From: Podospora pseudocomata
Taxonomy: Eukaryota; Ascomycota; Sordariomycetes; Sordariales; Podosporaceae
Direction of reading: 5' to 3'
Assembly: GCF_035222375.1 (NCBI RefSeq)
Contig: NC_085890.1
Coordinates: 620,001-684,000 of the forward strand
DNA length: 64,000 nucleotides
Shown: positions 56,774 to 64,000 of the stretch, piece after piece
Position numbering within the stretch: position 1 is the first letter of the stretch
How the letters are laid out: each line of letters opens with the position of its first letter
The notes under the pieces: model-generated
Database searches by the model: none
What the model was told of the DNA's origin: nothing
The model's input: only the letters and a program-made list of their open reading frames with translations
Program-made: the position numbers and the translations under genes

Positions 56774-58329
56774 ATGGCTCCCACTACTGTCCAGAATCCT
56801 CCGGCGCCCGTCGAGTCCAAAACCGCCCTGAAGAAGAAGGCCAAGGCCGCTGCTGCTGTCAAGGCCGCTGCCGGCACCGAGTCCCCTGCCCCTGCTTCCG
56901 TTGCCGGCGGCGAGAACCCAGATGACAGCTCTGAGAATGGCTACATCCGCGAGCTTTCCAAGTAGGCAGTATCCCCAGACAAAATGAGTCGATTCAATTG
57001 CTGACGCATCGTGCTTGCAGGAACATCCGCAACCTCAACAAAAAGATCGTAAGTTGGCTGCCACGCCACTCCCACCTCGCCTGCTCCCATCCGCTGACCG
57101 ATTTCCCAGTCCAATGGTGCCAGAATCGAGAATTTGATCAACGAGCATAGTGGCAAGTCACTCGAGGAGCTCGTAGCTGCCAAGATCATCAATGCCGACC
57201 AGGCTGCCTCGCACCTGAAACGCCCCTCCCTTCAGAACCAGCTCGCCCAGTTCGAGAAGGAGCTTGCCATGCACAAGCAGATCGAGGCCGACCACCGTTC
57301 CCGTCTGAGCCAGCTGGAGACTACGCTGAAGGAGAAGTTCGAGAAGGAGAAGGAGGAGCTTGTTGCTGAGACAAAGCAAAAGGTCGAGGCCGAGGCCGAC
57401 GAGAAACTGAGGGGCTACCTTTTGGCTCTCTCGCAGTTCCTTCGTCTCGCTGCTGCCCGCCGTCTCGCCGAGGCTGATAGCTCGATTGATGAGAATGCGG
57501 CTATCGAAGGTGTTCTTCTCCATATCTACTGTGGTGATAATGATTCCGTCACCGAGATGCTCAAGTTGGTCCAGGGATCAGATGAGTGCGTCCTTGGTGT
57601 TGAGGGGAGGTTACTGAAGACTACCTGCAAGTTGCTGATCAGTCGCTATTGTCAAAGGTGTGCTAACTCTTTGTAGTTGCCGATATCAAGGAGGAGGCTT
57701 ATGCCCATCTGAACCCAAACTACAAGCGTCCCAAGCCAGCCGAGCCCGAGTTTGCGGAAGAGCTGAAGTTGGACGAGTACGAGTCGACCGTTTTGGTCGA
57801 GACTGACCCAACAGTTGCCAATGCCGGTCTCACCGAGGTTGACGATGGCTCTGCCGTCGCTTTGACAAACGGCCATGGCCAGGACGCCTCGTCTGCTAGC
57901 GGCGGTGCTCCCGGCAACGCCGATGTCGCCGACAGTGCTGCAAATGCCGCTGGCGAGAACCAGTGGGATACCGGCAACACCATCTCGGACTCGCAGGAAT
58001 GGGTTAATGTCAACGTTCCCCGCGATCTCGGCGAGACGGAGACCGGTGCGGCCGCTACACCTGCCCAGCCTACTGCCCCGGTTACCAACCAGTCGTGGGC
58101 TGACGAGCATCCCGAGACGGCGGCCGAGGCTACCACCCCTGCCGATGATGGATTTCACCAGGTCCCGAGCCGCAGCCGTGGCAGCCGTGATGGTGGCCAC
58201 CGTGGTCGTGGCGGTTTCCGTGGCCGCGGTGGTGGTTTCCGCGGTGATGGCCGTGGACGCGGTCGTGGCCGTGGTGGTGATCGCGGGGGTTTCCCCTCGC
58301 GTCCTCGCCGGGAAGAAAGCCAGGGTTAG
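56774..58329 (+). CDS. YAG7-like RGG-tailed fungal protein
   Basis: Exons 56774-56961, 57021-57048, 57110-57626 and 57677-58329 give 461 residues. The head is Ala/Lys-rich (ALKKKAKAAAAVKAAAGTES). Then come YIRELSKNIRNLNKKISNGA and a helical coiled-coil part (FEKELAMHKQIEADHRSRLS, LKEKFEKEKEELVAETKQKV), LRGYLLALSQFLRLAAARRL, and the tail with GFHQVPSRSRGSRDGGHRGR and many RGG/RGR repeats, typical of RNA-binding proteins. I recall fungal YAG7 proteins with this N-terminal dimer region, but the name is from memory. The last intron (57627-57676) requires a GC donor: T|GCAAGT, branch GTGCTAAC, acceptor TTTGTAG. No GT donor with good consensus joins the frames in phase. Function is not established. 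Confidence 0.85.
57627..57676 (+). other. GC-AG intron in the YAG7-like gene
   Basis: Donor T|GCAAGT is the standard GC-intron consensus, with CTAAC branch and GTAG acceptor, length 50. The only acceptor after the TAA in this stretch demands a phase-1 donor, which GCAAGT satisfies; the attractive GTGCGT at 57583 is in phase 2. Confidence 0.75.
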
Positions 58330-59053
58330 TAATCCTGGTCTGATCGTTTCTGGGATGGGCGCACACAGGGTTGATCTCGTCTCGCATCTCTGGTTGACCA
58401 GAGTGTTCGTCGTTGTGCATTTCATGGTTTTGACGGCGTTTCCCATATGATTGCACGCACACATACCAAAAACAGGAATTCACACAGGAGCATGGCTTGT
58501 ATGAGCTTTTTAGAAAGAGAAAAAGGAGGGTTGCTTAATTTTCATTGCGGCCGCTTCTGCGGGCCTTAATTGGCAATGTACATTACAAAGGGCATCAACA
58601 AAAAACGGAATCTGGAGGGAAACATCATGGGTGGCGCGGCGGAGAGATATGGTGGCAACTACAGGACATGAAATGGCGGGGCGGACGGACTTTATGAACA
58701 GGGTGAACAACATAATCAAGCAAAGTCCTAGGACGACACGGGACTTGCGAGACGAGCTTAATTAGGTTGGGCGTTTGTAAACTGCGGTTTTTTTTTTGGT
58801 TTTTTTTTATGGGCGCAGGTATGGAACGAGTTGCTTGTCTGGTGGGCTCTCTGGCTCTCTTTTTGAAGGGGTAAAAAAGGGGGTCTGGAGTTGTATCATA
58901 GGATGGGCGAAAATAAATACTTGGCTCATACTTGCGTGTGAATTGTGTTGTTGATTTTTGATGTCCCTGTCGCACCACCAAAACCATACACCCAGCAGCA
59001 ACAGAGCCACGGTCCAATCAGGGCTGAAGACACCTCTCGGTGGGGTGATGTCT
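58330..59053. other. Convergent 3' region
   Basis: 724 bp between the stops of the YAG7-like and alkyltransferase genes, with T-runs near 58786-58808. No gene seen. Confidence 0.5.
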
Positions 59054-59656
59054 TTACTTGAACCCCCTGAACGGTGTCCCCAGGGCTCTCCCCTTGTCGT
59101 CGAATTTAACGCCTTCTTTTCTGAGGAGTTCTTTTTTCTCGATGAGGGTGTCTACGCCTCCTACACCGTCGGGGCTTTTGCGGGAGATTTTGCCTTTGAA
59201 GCCGCCTAGGGAGTTGCCTGTTGCTAGGACGCGGTGGCTTTATCCTCGAGTTAGCTTTCAAGTATAATGGAAGGGGGGACAAACATACCAGGGAACCCCG
59301 GGAGCAAAGGGGTTTTTCCTTAGGGCGTTGCCGACTGCTCGGGGGGAAGACTTCAGATGTGTGGACATTAAGGCGTAGGTTGTGAAGGAGCCTGGGGGGA
59401 TGGTGAGGAGGAGGTGGTAGACTTTTTTTTCGAAGGGGGTGATTTTGGGGGAGGTGTTGATTAGGGTTTTGTAGTTTGGGGGTTGGGGGGCGGTGGAGAT
59501 GGAGGAGTGTTTTCTTTTGGTGGTGGTTGTGGTGGTGGCGGTGGTTGTGAGGAGAGGGGTTGTTGTTGATGGGGGTGTGGGAGGGAAGAATGCTGGGGAG
59601 TCTCTGGGGGAGGGGAATGTGAAGGGGGTCGTTGGGGGGGCTGTTAGGGTTGTCAT
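59054..59656 (-). CDS. MGT1: O6-alkylguanine-DNA alkyltransferase (MGMT)
   Basis: Suicide repair enzyme that moves the alkyl group from O6-alkylguanine onto its own cysteine. Exons 59656-59289 and 59237-59054 give 183 residues. The first ~70 are Thr/Pro/Ser-rich (TTATTTTTTKRKHSS). The conserved domain begins TPFEKKVYHLLLTIPPGSFT, TYALMSTHLKSSPRAVGNAL (helix-turn-helix with the Arg finger in SPRAVG) and RKNPFAPGVPC-HRVLATGN, then GGFKGKISRKSPDGVGGVDT and LLRKEGVKFD. The catalytic PCHRV is complete only after splicing: the Cys codon is TG|C, cut by the intron (GTATGT...GATAAAG). Without the splice the exon reads W. Human-type N-terminal subdomain is absent, so it is of the short, Ada-C-like form. 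I am confident of the family. Confidence 0.92.
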
Positions 59657-60658
59657 TGTGGCGTTGATTGGGCGGTTGATTCAAGTTGTGGTTTGGAGAC
59701 GATGGAGGGAATGTCGATTATTGCTGCGAGTCAAGCTCCGGGATGAGATGGGGTGGCGATCTTATGGAGTTGATCAACGAAGCACAAAATCTGGAGCAAA
59801 AAGGATATTGCTTCAGCGGATGAATGGAGGTGTAAGAAGTTATTCCAAATTCTTGTGAGGAAACTCAAACGGTGATCTTTGTCCATGATTACCAAGACGG
59901 ACCGATGTCACTCCAAGGGCGCGTCTCATCAAGCGTGCACGTGGCTAGGAAGCGCGTCGATGGTGCGCTGTCACGTGATGCCACCCTCTTGATATCGATG
60001 AGACGGGCTTCAGCTCGTGGTCGATAGAACAACAAACAGGAAGAAAGTGGAATATCCAACCCTTTGCGGTTCGTATTATTCATACCGATCCAATTCAGCT
60101 GGTACACAATCAAGGTTTCTTCGCCATTGGACAAGCAGGAGCTCACCGCTCGTTCTTTCCTCATTCACAGAGCCTCGGTCAGAAACCGGGCAACAGGACA
60201 GTGCAACTGGCATTTGTTGGCAGTTTCTGTTAACCCGAAGGGTGATTCGAGGCCAGAGACCCTTCTTATTTGTTGACTAGGCTTCCCACTTCAGGTTTTA
60301 CTCCTTGAGAGGTTGCATTCGACCAATTCCATAGACGCTCACCAAGATCTTCGTTTGTGATTTCAACTACAGAAGTCGTTCAAATCCATCACAATACCAT
60401 ATACCATCATTTAAGATACCAGCAACCAAGTTTCCACTCCCAAATAAATCACGAGCAGCTGTAAGCCAAACGCTCAAGTTTCATGTGACGCAGATGTAAC
60501 AGTGGCGCAAGAAGGCACGGAAAGATGGTGTCGACCCCGCGACGCCCGGCCAAGCTGGTGACCGTCCCGCCAACTGAATATATTACCCTATCTTACCCAT
60601 TAGCAGACCTACATGATCAATCTTGTCATCTTTCGACTCTTGATCAACTAAACTCACC
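59657..60658. other. Intergenic, divergent promoter region
   Basis: 1.0 kb between the alkyltransferase start and the zinc-module gene start. Both point away from each other. No gene or tRNA recognised. Confidence 0.5.
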
Positions 60659-62796
60659 ATGAACCGCAAAATCGAATGCCGGAGTGATGGGTGTGGAAAT
60701 GAGGTCTTATTCAAGCCCACTCTTGAGGGGGGCTTCAACATCCATCAGCCGAACTTAGACCACTACCACTATCGCGATCATAGGAGATCGGTAGCTGGTG
60801 GGCGACATCTTTCTCCTTATTGCAAGCAACGTAAGGTCCCTTTCTTAGACATTGTGATGATGAGAAGGCGAACTGAGATGCGGTAGACACTTGTGTTCAC
60901 TTCCACCGTGAAGAGTGCTGTACTAATAAGAAGCCTCCCCATGACACCGTTTGTGCTGTTCGTATGTTGACCCTGAAATGTCAACCTGCCGTGTGATGTG
61001 ATGGTGATTAACAATGCCATCAGACACGAGATGTCCCATCCCGGACTGTCATCAAGCTCGGGCTCAGTTTCTCGACCCCAACTTTGACCCCCTTTCGAAT
61101 GCTGTGCCGAGATATGCTCGCTATGAAGTGTGTGCTGACCGTATGTCTTTTCTCTCGGTAACCAAAGCTTTGATTGTTTGCTGACTGTGGTTGTGAAGAC
61201 AAATGCATTGTTCCGAGGTGCGCACAGCGAAGAGCGTCGACTGGTACTACCTTCTGTCAGGCTCGTGAGTATTTCCCTCCAATTCTGACACACAGAACGG
61301 TTACTGATATCATCAAGATGGGTGCAGAGCAGACGGATGTGGCGACGAGCGCCAGGACCAGCTTGAGTGTTGTGAGAAACGTATGTGCAACCTCATTCTC
61401 TTCAAACTCTACGATAGACGGTACTGATACGATAGCTCAAAAGACCGATGTCACGCCAGGGGCTGCGACTTGGTTGTGGAAGGCAACCATACCCTCTGTG
61501 CTCACCGTCGGTGCCACCGCTGAATCCCATCATGGACAGCTGCTAACCACCAAATGCAGATATGACATGCGAGATGAACGGCTGCGGAGGAGCAAAGCAT
61601 TTTGAACCCAACAAGAAGGAATATTTGCCGTATTGCACCAACCGTATGTCCCTGCTTGTTCATGAGTTTTGGTGTCCAGTCTAACCATGACATTTTTCAG
61701 ATGCCACCTGCCCAGTTGCCCGATGTAAGCAGACGAGACTGGACCGACAGTCAGCTTTCTGCGATGACCATACCTGTCGAGAGAGGAGCTGCAACAAGAG
61801 CGCCAGAGTGAAGCCGTATTGTGATGATCGTTAGTCTTCCCCGTCCCCGTAATTGCAACCGAGACTGACTTTGGACAGATCGATGTGCGGAAATCGACTG
61901 CGCCTATCCTATCGCCGACAAAACTGGAAGGTTTTGCCCACTGCGTAAGAGATATTTGCTTTGCCTTGACAAGTAGTACCGGATGCTAACACGAGAACAG
62001 ATACTTGCCGAGCCGAAGACTGCTTAGAGTTCGTCAACAGTTTCTCCATATACTGTCAATCCCGTGAGACCTTCTTATCTGACCGCTTCTCCGGCAGATA
62101 GCAGATACTGACATCAAATAGACGGCTGCTCCAAATCCAAATGCCTCCAACAATCCATCGTCGAGTACCTCTGCCTAGACCGTAAGCCCACCCCCTCTCC
62201 CCAGAAACCGCCAATTAATTAACAAAATAGACCTCAAAAAACACTACACCGCCCTCGGCCGCCGCTCAGCCCTAACCCCTGCCTCCTCCCAATTCGGCAC
62301 CGTCGCAACAAGCACCATAGCAGAGGACGACGATTCCTCCGCTTCAGACGACAACGACGAGAGACGCCCAGGAATAAGGAATAAACCCCCTAGCCTGAAA
62401 GGCGCCTACCCGTCCTCTTCGACGTTTAGCACCACCCACAGCCATACAAGATCAGCACCCATCTTTGTCCCTAACTCCAATTCTGGCAGCGGTGGAGGCA
62501 AAGAGACACCATTGACTATGAGGCCGAGCACAACACTCCAGATTCATACTCAGAATAATACATCTGACCCTCATCACCCCTCGCCGTCGCAAAAGGGCCC
62601 GGGGTTTTACAAGGTGAACACTGCTGCTGATGGGGGTGGTGGTGGTGATGGGGAGAGTGTTAGGGCACCGTTGCCCAAGCTTGTGCCTATGTCTCTGCCT
62701 GTTCCGAGCGACGATGGGAAGACAGGTTCGAGGCCGAAGCTCATGGAGGATATAGAGGGTATGTTGTACAATCCTGAGAGGGGGTGCTGGGAGTAG
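60659..62796 (+). CDS. Tandem zinc-module protein, twelve C-C-C-H modules, one per exon
   Basis: Predicted exons: 60659-60830, 60887-60961, 61024-61140, 61199-61264, 61318-61380, 61444-61506, 61560-61643, 61701-61829, 61879-61944, 62001-62063, 62122-62181 and 62231-62796; 507 residues. Each of exons 1-11 holds one module C-x4-C-x(9-42)-C-x2-H (exon 8 has two), for example CIVPRCAQRRASTGTTFCQA-H, CPVARCKQTRLDRQSAFCDD-H, CRAEDCLEFVNSFSIYCQS-H. Module 2 departs from the rule (C-x7-C-C). All eleven introns are in phase 1 and cut the module's His codon as C|AC or C|AT, so each exon is a symmetric 1-1 cassette. Donor 6 (GTCGGT) is weak; the rest are GTATGT, GTAAGN, GTGAGN or GTTAGT. The tail after residue 321 is disordered Ser/Pro/Gly sequence. 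The spacing recalls WRKY19-type zinc fingers of plants and oomycetes. Zinc binding is inference; function and family are unknown. Confidence 0.85.
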
Positions 62797-63030
62797 TGGC
62801 CGTGCTAATTTATCTGTTGATTATTCCCATTTGTGAGATTGGAGTAGTTTGAAAGGAGAGAATCATCCTTGATCAATTGCAAAGGGTAATTTATTATACC
62901 GTGATTTAACCGTGACCTCTCTCCAACACGACAAATCGTGCCCAACTCTATGATCCCCCTTCCCCATTACTTGCCCAAGCGTGAGAATCTCTATGGTTGA
63001 TTGTAAAGTTTTTTTTATATAAACAAAATT
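62797..63030. other. 3' region of the zinc-module gene
   Basis: About 230 bp, A/T-rich (ttttttatataaacaaaatt before the palindromic element). No gene. Confidence 0.5.
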
Positions 63031-63306
63031 GGAAAAAAGAAAAGGCCCGGAGCCCGACGCAAGAAAAGCGAACAGCGGCCTTTCCTACTATAGCAAACCA
63101 AACACCAAACTTTAGTATAATGACGCAAGGCTAAAACAACCTGGAACCCCGAATAGATAGCCCTTAACCAGACTTTTTACTTAAGGGCCACCCGTTCGGG
63201 GCTATTCCAACCTCACGTTACTAGGCTAATTTTTCTTTTATCACAGTAGAAAAGGCCACTGTTCCCGTCTCTTGCGTAGGGCTCCGGCCCTCTTTCCTGT
63301 TTTTTT
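63031..63306. mobile_element. Fold-back (MITE-like) palindromic element, about 276 bp
   Basis: The left arm (aaaggcccggagcccgacgc, aagaaaagcgaacagcggcc) and the right arm read as reverse complement (gggccggagccctacgcaag, gacgggaacagtggcctttt) match with few differences over about 60 bp. Inward the match weakens, then returns as ccccgaa...ttcgggg and gcccttaa...ttaagggc around a 13-base loop (63168-63180). No open frame inside. Target-site duplications are obscured by the flanking A/T runs. It sits between the stops of two converging genes. A non-autonomous DNA transposon (MITE) is the best reading; a small-RNA hairpin is the alternative. Confidence 0.7.
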
Positions 63307-63470
63307 GAAAAAAAAAAAAAAAACTTTATACCCACTTATAGGCTCATGAGGAATCTCGATCGTTCCGTTACGCCACCACCTCTCGCAAACGCAATGACAC
63401 TCCAACCAAACATCCCCCTCCCCATCCATTCCCCTTGTCCACCCCTTCCATAGATCCTGACCGACCCCTT

Positions 63471-64000
63471 TTAATCCCCAGTATCAACCTCCAAATCAAC
63501 CTGCACCCCATTACTAACCCCGTAATCCCCTAGCGTGATATGATCCTTAAACGGCCTCTCCCCCTGCCTCTTGAGCAAAATTTCGTGCGGCTCCCGGCCA
63601 ACCTTCATGGCGACCATAATCTTGAACTGGCCGACCGTGTCGGAGGGAAAAGCGGGGATCTGGGCTTTGGTGCCCAGTCTATCATTCACCGTGACGACAA
63701 TCATTTCTTCTTGTGGCGCGGTGGGTTGCCTGGGCTTCTCCTTCTTTTCTTCTCTTGGCTTATCCCTTGGTCTGTCCCGTCGTGGCGAGCGCTCTCGTCT
63801 TGGGGAGCGGCGCCTGTCACGAGTGGCATCCCGTTCCCGGGGGGCAGCAGCAGAGTCGCGGTCTCGTCTGGTCGGGGAGCGATTTTGCCTCGAGCGATCA
63901 TTGTTGCTGTCGCGGTCTCTATCCCGTCTATCATCCCGATCGCGATCACGCCGGGGCGAGCGGTCGCGGTAGCCGCGCTGGAGGTTCTTGTCGCTGCCGT
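63471..64000 (-). CDS. HUB1: Hub1/UBL5 ubiquitin-like domain fused to an RS/RD-rich chain (5' end beyond right edge)
   Basis: The frame is open from the right edge to the stop at 63471. The chain starts with charged repeats (RGYRDRSPRRDRDRDDRRDR, RDRRRSPRRERSPRRDRPRD), passes through KPREEKKEKPRQPTAPQEE and ends in a 77-residue ubiquitin fold: MIVVTVNDRLGTKAQIPAF, DTVGQFKIMVAMKVGREPHE, ILLKRQGERPFKDHITLGDY. This matches Hub1/UBL5 (NDRLG, FKDH-x-x-LGDY), which binds the spliceosomal proteins Snu66/Prp38 and affects alternative splicing. The family's C-terminal Tyr-Tyr is missing; the chain ends VDLEVDTGD. There is a methionine at the start of the Hub1 part, so a short separate product is possible, but the open frame upstream with RS composition argues for one protein. 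An upstream start lies outside the window. Confidence 0.85.
   Translation of the reverse strand, partial: GSDKNLQRGYRDRSPRRDRDRDDRRDRDRDSNNDRSRQNRSPTRRDRDSAAAPRERDATRDRRRSPRRERSPRRDRPRDKPREEKKEKPRQPTAPQEEMIVVTVNDRLGTKAQIPAFPSDTVGQFKIMVAMKVGREPHEILLKRQGERPFKDHITLGDYGVSNGVQVDLEVDTGD

Noticed and set aside
60490-60590. GC-rich compact stretch resembling a tRNA
   Set aside because: No acceptor or anticodon stem could be paired.
1-64000. Retrotransposon, LTR, Polinton, LINE or CRISPR content
   Set aside because: No reverse transcriptase, integrase, capsid, polymerase or Cas motif and no long terminal repeats or spacer arrays were noticed on either strand.

Overview
The window looks like nuclear DNA of a filamentous ascomycete, most likely a Sordariomycete close to Sordariales. 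The reasons are mostly 50-120 bp introns with GTRNGT donors, CTAAC/CTGAC branch sites and YAG acceptors, single or few-exon genes on both strands, housekeeping proteins of fungal type, and long low-complexity tails. No rRNA, tRNA, CRISPR array or transposon coding domain was recognised. Splice sites were placed by hand from reading frame, phase and consensus, so exon ends are predictions. Layout: 1-6 kb holds QCR2 (complex III core 2, minus, 3' end off the left edge), RPC82 (RNA polymerase III) and GGC1 (mitochondrial GTP/GDP carrier). 6.4-14.8 kb has two large uncharacterised fungal genes, a 1284-residue disordered protein (minus) and a 766-residue coiled-coil protein (plus). 16.5-19.4 kb has a von Willebrand A protein and a small gene with duplicated cysteine modules. 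20-23.5 kb is an accessory-looking patch: a possible three-exon membrane protein, a relic resembling the N-terminus of a vacuolar Ca2+-ATPase, a small signal-peptide ORF and two diverged copies of a hydrophobic coding segment. 23.9-25.5 kb is the mitochondrial seryl-tRNA synthetase. From 25.5 to 45.9 kb only two coiled-coil genes (32.6 and 38.7 kb, both minus) are supported. The three gaps around them (7.0, 5.1 and 6.5 kb) are very large for such a genome and contain repeats and hairpins but no convincing gene. 45.9-59.7 kb is dense again: UPF3 (nonsense-mediated decay), a SIT4/PP6-type phosphatase, a DHA1 transporter with a long cytoplasmic head, prefoldin subunit 4 divergent from a CENP-W-like histone-fold gene, a YAG7-like RGG protein and an O6-alkylguanine-DNA alkyltransferase. 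60.7-62.8 kb carries the most striking object: a 12-exon gene encoding twelve tandem C-x4-C...C-x2-H modules (module 2 varies the first spacing), nearly one per exon, with all eleven introns in phase 1 and cutting the module's last His codon at the same place. It is followed by a ~276 bp near-palindromic fold-back element and by a Hub1/UBL5 ubiquitin-like domain carried at the end of an RS/RD-rich chain (minus, 5' end off the right edge). The genes do not form one pathway; apart from mitochondrial, RNA and chromosome housekeeping the window is a mosaic. The best candidates for something new are the exon-module zinc protein, the palindromic element beside it, the RS-Hub1 fusion, the duplicated-cysteine gene and the unexplained gene-poor 20 kb.
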